Below, one piece after another: positions 47,501 to 57,899 of a stretch of 64,000 nucleotides of DNA. Origin of the DNA: Enoplolaimus lenunculus. Its lineage: Eukaryota > Nematoda > Enoplea > Enoplida > Thoracostomopsidae. The position numbers and the translations under genes are program-made. Below the pieces are notes generated by a model. That model did not search any database. It had not been told where the DNA came from and worked only from the letters and a program-made list of their open reading frames with translations. The stretch spans positions 55,703 through 119,702 of the forward strand of contig JASANG010003876.1 of assembly GCA_030248215.1 (NCBI GenBank), in the 5' to 3' direction. Every line of letters starts with the position of its first letter. Position 1 is the stretch's first letter.

Positions 47501-48649
47501 ATTTGCTTGAAGGATATTGACTTGTGACTTATGCCCGTTAGACTGGTCAAACGATCTGTACTGCTAGGCTTAGACTTTGGTAAGGACAAGCATGAGACAT
47601 TTCGCATTCGCCATGGATTAAAGCAAACGACTTCACGACGTACCATTGGTCGTAAATATGCTCAAAGCGTATATTGTCGCTTTGCTAAAATCCCATTTGA
47701 TCCGCCGCCGTACACATTCTTTCTTGCGGAACGCGTTTTGAAGTCCTTCGCTGAATGCTTGAGTTTCCTGAAATTTAAATTAAAACCCGTCCAAGTTGGC
47801 ATACCTTTTCCATCCCATTGATTTTGAATTTATCCCGTTAATGAGGCACAATCCTTTTTGACTATTTTAATGCGGATCGGTGTCGTCCGAACACGCACGA
47901 AAATTACCGCATGCAACCGTATAACAATTTATAAACAATTTTTGACATGCGATGTCGTGAGGTGGCGGTCGACGCCATACTAAAGTAAACCGCCAGCCAA
48001 TAAGGCTCCTTGATCAATAGGATCAAGCGTTCACAGTTGAGGTTTAAATTAACACAGAGATAGAGTCTGCATAAATTCATGCGACAAAATACGCTGAGAA
48101 CCGTTCCATTGTCGCAGCCCAATTACACTTACAGGCCAATTGTTTCCTCCGGAGGATTTGGCCGACAGGCCAACTTATTACCGGAGGAGTTGACCTGAAG
48201 GCGAAATTGTGGCCTGTGACACTTTGCCTTCGCAATCTCTGACTCGGTCTTGTTTATCTCACCTGAGACAACTCAGAATCGAGATAAATCATTTGCGCTT
48301 CGGTCAATGGCTTAATCCGAGACCGCGCATACCGCAACAGCGTTTCCCGTATTCGTTCACAGTGTATGCTTTGATTGGTAGCTATCGCATCTGCATACGC
48401 AGCGTTAAGCTCTTGATAAGTTTGTGGGGGACGTTCGTTCGAGGCTTCGGTTTTTTCAAGCAGCACAAATGTTGCAGAAACTAGGGAAATGTAGGCGATA
48501 GGGGCTATTAGGAGGATAACGTGGTGTATTCCGTAGCTGTTCAGGAGCCGGTACAAGCCGTGAAGCCGTTCGATTGGTATCGAGTAGCCGCTAGCACTGG
48601 GGCGGATTGTCATACTGTAGTAGGTGTATGGTAGGTTGGTTTTAGACAA
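44560..48649 (-). CDS. Two-pore-domain (K2P/TWK) potassium-channel-like protein with non-canonical pore filters
   Basis: Minus-strand exons: 48263-48649 (N-terminus, TM1 HHVILLIAPIAYISL, start of the cap), 47644-47767 (cap end, pore helix 1, ends FTTN), 47117-47310 (GHNQLQPET, then TM2 ATALYAFLGVPLLLLCLTDY and a basic linker), 46086-46272 (TM3 and pore helix 2, AFFLSFCTI), 45512-45624 (TFDDKTENDLG, then TM4 GLVIGLTFIFM), about 44560-45068 (Ser/Thr/Pro/Ala-rich tail). Phases agree across the first five exons. The join to the tail exon is off by one, so a small exon may be missed. The filters read TTNGHN and TITFDD where K2P channels have TIGYGN and TIGFGD. The fold suggests K2P; K+ conduction is doubtful. 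ATG may be at 48649 or 48613. A clean GTAAGT donor at 44554-44559 overlaps the apparent stop, so the protein may continue. Confidence 0.82.
46718..46870. mobile_element. Second copy of the GTTGYGCTATACTT MITE
   Basis: Shorter copy with the same ends and the shared internal word TATCGTACGTGAG. Lies in the intron between K2P exons 3 and 4. Related GC-rich scraps occur at 45180-45225 and 45970-46010. Confidence 0.6.
48131..48224. mobile_element. Very short MITE-like inverted repeat
   Basis: ACAGGCCAATT at the left faces AAATTGTGGCCTGT at the right, with two CCGGAGGA words between. Lies just downstream of the K2P first exon, in intron 1. Confidence 0.35.
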
Positions 48650-48806
48650 TAATTTAGATGGGATTAGTCGAATTTACCAGACTCTACGCAAGTAAGCTTG
48701 AGTGTCTAAAGGAACAACGTGTTTGAATTCTGTTGTATTCAAAAGCTGCAATCTGTTTTGAAACTGTTAAATTGGATTTAGGCTAAGATGTGGAGTGCAA
48801 CCGTAG

Positions 48807-48972
48807 CGGGCCCGTAGCCAAAGGTGGGCGCAGGGGGTTCAGCTTCCCTTGAAAAATTTTGGCCCATCCCTGCAAAATTTTTATCCTTGCTAGAAAGTCA
48901 ACGAAAACCTTTGTATGCCCTTTCTGAAAATTTTTTAGCCCCCTAACAAGGTGAGCTGACTGCGGACCTAAA
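48807..48972. mobile_element. 165-bp repeat, GGCCCGTAGCCA family (copy 1)
   Basis: Starts GGCCCGTAGCCA and ends GCTGACTGCGGACC, with internal ATCCTTGCTAG and AAAATTTTTTAGCC. The same layout recurs at 53934-54104 and, reversed, at 60360-60532. Confidence 0.45.
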
Positions 48973-49444
48973 TTGGAGGACTGCCTCCGGCTCCGGTAAA
49001 AAATCGACTTACGACTCCGGCTTCGGTAGAATTTTTGACAGAAGTTGCGACTACTCCGAGTGGATAATTTTGTGCAACATTTGATTGTCGAGATTTCTTA
49101 AAAACGCGTAAAGGTTAAACATAATTTATAGAAAACCTTTGCTGACTATTTTTAAATTTGGCAAATTGAACATCACTTGTAATACCCGATTTTGCTTCAC
49201 CTCCAACTTTGGCAATTAGCTAAAAACTTACTGGTGACAGTTTGTGTCAAAATGTAAATTGATTCAAAAGCATGTGCATTATAGACAAGTGCATGCAGCT
49301 TTATGTAATAAGGTGCTGCGTTAGATTATATGCAATGTTTTTCAGCTGTGTGCAATTTGAACAAGTTGATGCTAACGCTCGTATTGGTGCTTGCAGAGGA
49401 AATTCACCGGAGTTGGGTTTACAGAAAAACACAATCTGTAGCAG

Positions 49445-51002
49445 TAGATGAAAAATGAGGGTTTTGCTCCCCTCCGTGAGGGGGTTCGAGGAGTGATGAG
49501 TGTGCGTGTATATTGTGCGTGTCTGGCTGAGGTTTAGATCGCAGTATCCACTTAGATTTATTTTTAAATTTTTCGTAATCTTAATAATATTTAATGCTAT
49601 GAGTAGATTAAAAATGAAAGTTTCGTCCCCCTCCCGGAGGGGGTTTGAGGGGTGACGAGTGTGCGTGTATATATTGTGCGTGAGAGCGTTGCGTATAAAT
49701 ATGCGTGTGAGGTCTTTGAATCAACAGAATCAGATTTATTACGTGTGTTTTCTAAAAACTTGCGTAATAAAGCTAAATTGATGCTAAGTAACACAAAAAA
49801 TTTGAAACTTAATCAAAACAATCAAGGTATTAATCCGGATCAAGCTGTAAGAATCAATACTTTGATTTACTGAAGTATTTGATAAAAGATATTAATTGTT
49901 AACCACCCAGACCTATTGACTCGGAGAGATTTGAGTGTTTGCTTAAAAACGTACCCCTTTCGGCGTTTGGTAAAGGAAGAAAAAGTCAAGTGGCTGAGCA
50001 TAAATGAAAATCATTGTATTGTTAGGACTGTGGTTTAATTTTTTTCATTGCTAAGTTTTTCTTTACTCACCGTACCAAAAATGGAGCATACAAAATAGAC
50101 TAAAACCACCGATATGCACCGCTTGTTTTGTTTTGTTCAAATTGAAGCGTATTCAGCAACATTAACATTGGTCGAATCATGATCAACGACAACCGATACA
50201 GTTGCGTGGAACAATGGTATCAAGGTGAAAAGGCTGTTATCTTCAAAACCCTCAGACGAATAAGTTAGACTTTCAATAATTTTACAAAGAATCTTTCAAA
50301 CGCTATTGCAATTTTTGCAATGGATGAATATACACCGGAGTTAAATATCAATGCAAACCGAGAAATTTTGGTAATAAAATATCTAAAGGCTTCGTTCGGT
50401 GCTTGCTTAAAATTGGTAATTTGCGTTAGATTTGAAACTATATTATTGTTGACAAAATAAATGGTGGGGTGCAACAGGCAGATGACTGGCGAAACATATC
50501 TACTAGAAACTTGACTGACGAATATCGCGTTCAATGGTAGAAACTTCAACAACCAAATGTTTAATGTGATCCTAACTCCACCGCGACATGTTAAATGAAT
50601 CACACAGTTGCCAATCAGTATCGCGGTTATACATCTACAACTCAGCAAAGTCGACGTACTGGCCAAGGGGTCCGGAATTCCAAATTTGATCTAAATCGGG
50701 CCACCAGTCATTGAGTTAAAAAAGTTTAGGAATGACGCTTGTGTGGTAAATATTTTACTATTTCTTAATATTTAAACACAACACCGCTCAACAAACACGA
50801 GAATTTTTATACAAACGCACACGCGTATTTATACTCAACGCACTCACGCACAGTATATACACGCACAGTCGTCACCCCTCAAACCCCACCGGACTGGGAA
50901 CGACACTTACTTTTTTCATCTATAGCATTAAAAATTGCGTAAGATTACGAAAAATTTGAAAATAAACCTTAAGACGATACTACGATCTAAACCTCAGCCA
51001 GA
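49445..51002. mobile_element. Element-like block with long terminal inverted repeats
   Basis: 49522-49709 matches the reverse complement of 50818-51002 at roughly 80% by eye, sharing TCTGGCTGAGGTTTAGATC, AAATTTTTCGTAATCTT and GTGTGCGTGTATAT. Each arm ends inward with a TATA-like box (TATAAAT at 49694-49700; inverted at 50827-50833). The left arm also has an extra direct copy of its GTGTGCGTGTATAT segment at 49448-49520. The 1.1 kb core holds the weak ORF at 50265-50666 and no known transposase. Confidence 0.5.
50265..50666 (-). CDS. Hypothetical hydrophobic ORF, weakly chemoreceptor-like
   Basis: An open stretch of about 133 codons with hydrophobic segments and phrases such as LLHPTIYFVNNN and SSIAKIAIAFERFF. 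These vaguely recall nematode seven-transmembrane chemoreceptors, in which an IAxERY motif follows TM3. Sequence at 50070-50250 on the same strand continues in other frames with LNTLQFEQNKTSG-like text, so any gene is interrupted. There is no clear ATG and no clear splice sites. It lies inside the long inverted-repeat structure at 49.5-51.0 kb and could be that element's cargo or chance. Confidence 0.2.
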   Translation of the reverse strand: MASTSTLLSCRCITAILIGNCVIHLTCRGGVRITLNIWLLKFLPLNAIFVSQVSSRYVSPVICLLHPTIYFVNNNIVSNLTQITNFKQAPNEAFRYFITKISRFALIFNSGVYSSIAKIAIAFERFFVKLLKV

Positions 51003-51844
51003 AACTATCCGATACGACTGGGATGCAATACTACGTGTCTATTTTTCAGAAAACCGAACGGTGGGTCACAAGGCACGTTCGCAAAGTGAAGTTATAAAAG
51101 TATGAAAGTGAAAAACTAAAATTATACTACGTTGATTAGCATAAGCTAAAGCCACACCATGAACGTAAACCACCAAGGGTCACTCTCACATTTGTGTGCT
51201 TACGTTTTAAGTTTAGGTTGAAGAAAAAGCTTGGTTTTGCCTAAGCTTTAACCGTAGCCAGTTGCTAAGCCTAGGCCTAAATTCGTAAGTGAGAAAATAT
51301 ATACAAGAGTTCTAAAGATCAATGTCGTAAGCTTTTTATACTTTAAAATTAAGTTTGACAACTGAAGGAATGTTCTTGAATAGTGCTTTGCCACGGACAG
51401 AAATTAATAAACCCAGCAACGGTTACAGAAACACACCCCGGGGGGGCAGATTCCGTATTTTGTTTTTGTCAATTTAAGTTAAAGAATGTAAATTCGTTCA
51501 ATAATTAATCTTTAAAACAGTATTTCATTCTTCAAAATCATAGTGCAAGCTAAGTTAAGTTTGTCAAAAAATCCAATTCAAGTTGAAGATTGCTTGAAGA
51601 TGTCAGACTGGTGTAGGATGTTTGTATAAATCGACGTCAGTTATTGAGATAGCAGGCATGAAATATATCAATGCATGCAAGTTCGTCGAAATGCAGAAAT
51701 GTATATATCTAGTGTAATTAATATGCAAATTTAATCTCGAACAACATATCTGACAGATAATGGTTTATACAAGTGATACATCTCGACAAGCTCTCAATTT
51801 GCAAAAAGTAAATGCTAGCAATCCCCCCCCCCCGGCCAATGTAT

Positions 51845-51985
51845 AGACCAGGGCCGTAACAGTAGTATCAGCGTATTTCTAAGCCTAAGTAAGCATTTAT
51901 AATTCTAAGCAAAAAACTAGTCTAAAGCTTAAGCTTACACTATTTCAGTCCCGCAGTAAAACGTTCCGCCCCTGATCTTTGCATG
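51845..51985. mobile_element. Telomere-like repeat element (copy 4)
   Basis: Begins AGGGCCGTAACAGTAGTAT, contains CTAAGCCTAAG, and ends TTCAGTCCCGCAGTAAA then GTTCCGCCCCTGATCTTTG. Confidence 0.55.
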
Positions 51986-53061
51986 GTTCCGACCAACAAA
52001 GGTCTAAATACTATACATGGATATCTATTCAACTAGATATAACAACGTTTTATATCGAAATGCAACGAAATTCAACAAAACGCACTAGTTCACATAGTCC
52101 TACATTTAAAATAAACAGAATTAGGCGTAGGCTCAGGTAAAAGATTAGATTTACGTAAGCCTTTAAAATTACAAAACCTAAAAATAAAAATACGCTGGGA
52201 TTCAATCTAATCTATCTTGTGCAAAAACTTGTAAAAAGATCTCCAGTATAAGCTGATGCACCAAACAATGTTGGTAATAGTAGGGCTAAAAATGTATGTA
52301 CAGATGCATAGATCAGAGACAACACTTTGATGTTGATATATACAATTTAGGCTCTCAGGTTTTGCTTTTTTAGAGCACATTTTGGTTTCGGGTTTGCACC
52401 GAAAACCTATTTCCTCGAACGATTGAGTTAATGCGTCACTTGGGACCTAGCGAGCCGGTATTTCACTATAACTGGTACACATAACTAAAGTCAACCACGG
52501 CAGTAAAGGGACTGATGAGGGTGTCTGCCTTGCGAAAAATGTCCTCGCCCCGAAGCGGAATTTTTTAGGCAACATTCACAGAATTCTATGCGTAGAAAAT
52601 TTTTTCTTTGCCACCAAGACATCTTGTTTACCCATTATATTTCCTAATTCTTTTAGTCGAGGGGGGAAAAGCTTATTACAGCGCTACGCTTTACCCGGAT
52701 GTACCAGGTACGTAACGATAACCATTGTTGCTGAGAGCATAGATGAGATATGAAATCAAAATATGTATTCGGTGTTGAATGAACACTTTTGGTATAGCAA
52801 TCTTAAGATAAGCGATATTGGAAAATATATTTCAAATGGTTGTATTAAGTAAGTATCACCAATGAGAGATAGGTTTTCAAATATAAGAGTTTTGCGGCGT
52901 TTCTAGTTTAGAATAACCGAAAAATTGGTGAGACCAAAGATGAGATATGAAATTAAATATGTACCTATTAAATGTTGAACGGATAGTGTGGGAATAGGAG
53001 TCGCGAGATCAGTATCTTACGGTAAGTTAGTCGTAGCACACGAAAATTTTTGGCTCTTGTA

Positions 53062-53496
53062 CTATAGTGACCCGAATAATAGGGGGTAATAAGAGTGGGG
53101 TTACCATTTTGAGCCCCAATCAATACGAGTCAGTATCCCTAATAAGAGTCCGTAAGCGGATAGAATACCTAAACCCTAATTAGAGTCCATAAATGTCAGT
53201 TATTCCTAATTGCAGCGCATAAATGACTTCAGGACCAAATAAAGTTGAGTTCGAAACTTTAAAGCGCACACAAGTTTTGAAAGTACATTCCTAAGTATAA
53301 CAAGGCATTATCGTTTAAGCTATTGACACAAGACAAATAAACGTTTAATTAAACGGATAGTTGCAATACCGAATATATCAGTAAGGGCGGCGGAGGGCGG
53401 GTCAAAAATATATAACAGTCCGTAACCGAATAACAGCGGGAACCCTCTGGAGAGGCCAAATGAATATCAGTCCCCCTCTTATTCGGGACGCTACAG
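53062..53496. mobile_element. Mariner-type MITE with TA target duplication (copy 1)
   Basis: Ends CTATAGTGACCCGAATAA and, inverted, CTGTAGCGTCCCGAATAAG, flanked by TA on both sides. Interior shared with copies at 55582-56019 and 63051-63431. No transposase. Confidence 0.65.
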
Positions 53497-53512
53497 TACA
53501 CTTTTCATCTCA

Positions 53513-53635
53513 CAGGATTAGGCTCAGGCTTAAACCTATTCATAGGCTTACGTTGCGAAAATAGCTTTCCTAAGCCTAACGCTTAAACCTTTGTCAAATC
53601 CTTTATCTATTAGCTTAAACCTGAGCCTAATCCTA
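53513..53635. repeat. Inverted-repeat element with telomere-like ends
   Basis: AGGATTAGGCTCAGGCTTAA on the left faces TTAAACCTGAGCCTAATCCT on the right, about 20 bp each with one mismatch. The 80-bp middle also holds CCTAAGCC words. Confidence 0.5.
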
Positions 53636-53933
53636 TGATTGTATTTATGCAATCCGTGATCTGCTACACCGAACGTCATCAAAAGTACAGCGTATTTTAT
53701 GTACGGGGCCTGTCTTTTTATTGATGATCTGCAACTGAAATTTGTAATTTTGAAATATTTTTTAAAACGCGGGTGTTTAACGGTATAAATCAAACCAAGG
53801 ATCAATTTACCTTTAAACACACGCGTTTGAAAAAATATTTCAATCAATTTACTGTTAAATTGAATATACATTTGGCGTTTGTTGTCTGACACGTCGGATC
53901 GATACGTATACAGACCGTTGGGAAAACTTCTGT

Positions 53934-54104
53934 GCGGGCCATTGCCATGGGAAGGGGAGGCCCGGGGCGGCTCAGCACTTTCTGGAGAAATTTTGCCCCC
54001 CCAAGAAAATTTTCATCCTTGCTAGTCAGTCATTCAAAACGCCTGTATGCCCATCCTGAAAATTTTTTAGCCTTCCTCTAGCAAGGTGAGCTGGCTACTG
54101 ACCT
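53934..54104. mobile_element. 165-bp repeat family (copy 2)
   Basis: Shares TTTTCATCCTTGCTAG, CCTGAAAATTTTTTAGCC and AGCAAGGTGAGCTG with copy 1. Confidence 0.45.
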
Positions 54105-54504
54105 GCTTCTATGGATCTATTTTAAAGATGCGACAAGTCTGTGACAGGAGAGCGACTTTGATGAATGAGACAGAAAACCTTTGACATGCCAGACAACATT
54201 GGGTTAAGCCAGTAACGAAGTTGACTTCATTACCATATAAAATGCGTGGCAATACTGCTTATTGAAACCCCGTGGCAGCTGAAGGACTTTACATTGTACA
54301 ACTTTTTAGGTACGTAGTACTGCGTGCTAAGTAAAAAAGCATATGATAGAAAATATTTTGATTGTCCGACACTAAAAAGCGAAAAATCTAATGAAAATTT
54401 GTTTCAAACAAGCTTGGGATTAGATCCAAAATTTATTTGGTACACTGTCGTGCCCCCACTTGCGGTTTTGAACTAGGATGCAAACCCCTTGTGCGTATTA
54501 AATA

Positions 54505-54552
54505 GTATATATCTATATCTATATATGTGTATATCTATACATATATATGTAT
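54505..54552. repeat. AT microsatellite
   Basis: TATATCTATATCTATATATG-type tract of about 48 bp. Confidence 0.7.
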
Positions 54553-54562
54553 TATTAAGTTT

Positions 54563-54735
54563 CGCTTTGAGGCGGAACTTTTTCTAGGGGACTGCACTAG
54601 AGTACGCTTAAGCGTTAGACTAATTTTTTGCTTAGGCTTCGACATAGGTGTGAGCTCATTCTTACGTTTAGGCTTAGGCTTAAGCTTTGGAATTATACAC
54701 TACTGTTACGGCCCTGCTCTTCACATTGGCCACAA
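54563..54735. mobile_element. Telomere-like repeat element (copy 5)
   Basis: Inverse orientation: GAGGCGGAAC, internal GTTTAGGCTTAGGCTTA, and an end reading CACTACTGTTACGGCCCTG, the inverse of copy 4's start. Confidence 0.55.
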
Positions 54736-55581
54736 TTTTCAAGGAACGTTAATCTTTCAAATGTCTCATCATTTCGGTTATTTTCAGCATTAAACCAGTA
54801 AAAGTTGTTCGCCGAATAAAACAGCATAGTCGATGCAAAATCTATTACCCATCCGAGAGCGATAAAAGAATCAAACTGTTATCACCATTTTAAATTGGTC
54901 AAATTTTGGTAAACCAAAAATTCCCGAAGGAAATTTCGAAAACTGATATTTTGTTTGAGACTTAAATTTGCCGCTGTAACCCATCACGGGTTTATACTCG
55001 AGATGAAGAAAATAACACCGGAATGATCACAAAATACGAACAGTGCAAATCGGATATAATCTTGGTAGTCACGGCCATGCACTCAAAATAATATTTCTGA
55101 TATTTAAGAAAAAGTTTCTTACATTTAAGAAATATAATTAGCAATGTGCACTTGAAATGTATTTCTGTTATAACAGAAAAGATTTCAGAAAAGTTTTGAA
55201 ATAAAGTTTGTAAATATACGTTTTCCAATTATTTTTTGAAAAAATTGCCTTAATTATCAGAAAATATTGTCAGATTTGCCACAGAAAATACTTTTCTGAG
55301 TAAATTCAGAAATACTTTTTTCTGTGTGGTTATGGTCCCCGGCACCTTCCTGTCCAAAACCATACGATGGTCCCTTTTGCATTGAGCAAATTGAAGATGT
55401 TATGGTGGGGAGAACTGAGTTCGCTTCCGCCTATCTCTTGACTTATTTCAAAGGCCAACTTTTGCGTGCTTGAAGGCCGTCTAAATTTTTTCGAGCTGAA
55501 AGTGAATTAGGCTAAGTCCAATCGATAAGCAGAGACCTGATAAGCAAGTTACATCTTAAATGTATGATCGCCGGCAGTATA

Positions 55582-56019
55582 CTGTAGTGACCCGAATAAT
55601 AGGGGGAATAAGAGGGAGTCCCCATTTTGAGTTCTAATCAATAGGAGTGCGTATCCCTAATAAGAGTCCGTAAGCGGATAGATTCCCTAAACCGTAATTA
55701 TAGCCCAAAAACGTCAATTATCCCTAAATGTAGTGCCTCAATGACTCCAGAACAAAAAAGTTGAGTTCAAAACCATAAAGCATACTTAAGTTTAGAAAGT
55801 ACATGCCTAATTATAATCTTGCATTATCGCTCAAGCTTGTGATACAAGACAAATATACGTTTAAATCCACGGATAGTTGTTTACCGTATATATATCAAGT
55901 AACGAAGGGCGGCGAAGGGCGGGTTAAAAGTAAATAACAGGTCGTAACCGAATAACAGGGGGTACCCTCTGGAGAGGCCAAATAAATACCAATCCCCCCT
56001 CTTATTCGGATCTGTACAG
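55582..56019. mobile_element. Mariner-type MITE with TA target duplication (copy 2)
   Basis: Ends CTGTAGTGACCCGAATAA and, inverted, CTGTACAGATCCGAATAAG; flanked by TA. About 438 bp. Confidence 0.65.
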
Positions 56020-57009
56020 TACATGTCGACATATATAAATTTTTATATATACATCTGCTTAAACAAAGAACATAAATAAAAATGTATATTTAATCCAGAA
56101 TAAAGGTAACTGGATGCTTGGACAGTGTGGTTCAACGGTAAAGCGTTGAATTGATGACAATCAAATTATCTTATTCAAAGCGTTCAACAAATGCATTACA
56201 CTTAAACATAAAAGTGATCAAATGGACAAGACCCTATCCATACAGTAAAAAACAACCAGTTCTACAACGCAGAACCTTATCCATGATTGTCGCCGATGAA
56301 ATATTTGTCGTGGACCCAAAAGCGTAACTGTTTCTCAAAGAACTCCTACAGTTGTTAGCCAAAACGTATCTTCGCGTAACCTAAACTAAGACACTATTAA
56401 TCTAATCTCAATCTGTCTTCCAGATCCCGAGCGATGTATGGAAAATGTTTCACCGCTGCTGTGTGTCCTTAACAGAATTCAGTGCTCCATCGCTTATTGA
56501 GGTATACTTCTGAACTTTCGAGTAAACAAACGAACAATAAATAAACTATGCTATAAAAACAAAACAGAAAATAATACTATACATAATTGTGCGTGGTACA
56601 AAACTATTGCTTTCTTAGGATGTCCATTTTTCTGGCGAGAGGCTCTGGTGAGCGCCTGGTCGAGGCCCATCCAAGGGCAAATTTCGGCATTTTTTTAACT
56701 TTCCTGTCCACTCTAATGAAATATGGGATGGCCAACTTTACAGTTTCTTTTCTATTTTGCATAAGCGCATAGAATGGCGTGGAATAAAACAAGCAAAAGT
56801 TGCTACTTCAAACTAAAACAACATTCTTTTTGGAACGTTTAAAAATAGAACGAGTTTCAGTTCTACAATTGGATCTCAAGGATACTTTTAGACATTCCCA
56901 TTTGAGGGGCTCCCGCCTTTCCTGAATTAACGCAATTTGAAACGTAGATGCCCTAATCAGGATGGAAATAACGCTTCTAAGCCACGCACTATAAGCGGGT
57001 TATTCATCT

Positions 57010-57150
57010 TTTCGGTTATTTTACCCCGAAACATTTGCTAAAAATGGTGGGATATTAAAAATTTTGGCTTTTTCGAGCTTTTAATGACCTCCCCAAACCA
57101 TTTCACGCCCGAATTTGAATTTTTAAAATTCAATTTTGTAAAGTCCTAAG
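57010..57150. mobile_element. Diverged single arm of the fold-back MITE family
   Basis: TTTTCGGTTATTTTACCCCG followed by AAAATGGTGGGAT and CACGCCCGAATTTGAATTT parallels the arms at 21680 and 20471. Confidence 0.4.
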
Positions 57151-57533
57151 ATTCGGGGGCTTGTTGGGTTTTACCGCCCATCACGCTTAGGGTCCCATAA
57201 AACTGTGAGAGATTCAGGGGGTGGCACACCCTTAGGACCCAATGAAAGCATATTTTGTCTAATAAAGGCAAAATTTACTGTTTTGGGGTGGAATGTGAAA
57301 AAACTGAAATTTTTTACTAAGAACACCCCCCTCTGTGTTAGTCAAACTCCCACTGCACACTGCTTTCCAGGCACGGATCCTAATAATGGCCCGCGTGGCT
57401 GGAGCTTTTGAATCCGCGCCTCAATTTGTCGTCACCAATTTTGAAAGGCCGCAAGATAACTAGGGCTATAGACCTGATTATGTCATGATCGATCTACGTT
57501 CTTTCCAAGCCTTCCGCCACCCCCTAAACTCAC

Positions 57534-57872
57534 ATCTTTCAGCTCGACCGACAAATCGTACGACATCACGTTATCGATGAACAACAAATACTTGCTATTG
57601 TTGACAACTCGAGCAATCACCCTCGAAACGTGTTGCCATTGGCGTGCGTCCAATTCTGCCCCATATTGCAACTGTTCTATAGCATCGGCTTGTTTTGCTT
57701 CTGTTTGGCGTTCTTCTAGCAAAACAAACATCGCCGCGCCGATTCCAACGTAAACAAATGGTGCCAGCAAGAATATGACGTGTTTAATTCCGTATCGATT
57801 GAACGTTTGATGGAGCGCGTCCGCGATGGCGAGTTCAAGCTTTTCTTGGTAGAGTTTGAATACTGGACGCAT
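57534..57872 (-). CDS. Second K2P-type first exon (TM1 and cap)
   Basis: A 113-codon exon from ATG at 57872 to a GTGAGT donor after codon GAT. It encodes RYGIKHVIFLLAPFVYVG and FVLLEE, the TM1 region, closely resembling SYGIHHVILLIAPIAYIS and FVLLEK of the exon at 48263-48649. Both exons end in phase 0 and have similar lengths. No matching pore or TM2-TM4 exons were found between 48.7 and 57.5 kb. It is therefore either an alternative first exon spliced onto 47644-47767, swapping the cap domain, or the surviving first exon of a tandem paralogue. Confidence 0.75.
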
Positions 57873-57899
57873 TTTGATTAGTTGATTTAAGTCGATTGT

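Noticed and set aside
53548-53892. 114-codon minus-strand frame as a gene
   Set aside because: It overlaps the telomere-like inverted-repeat element, lacks a recognisable domain and has no supporting splice context.
56125-56200. tRNA gene (GTGGTTCAACGGTAAAGCG looks like a D arm and A box)
   Set aside because: No acceptable B box, T stem or acceptor pairing follows; at most a decayed tRNA-like fragment.
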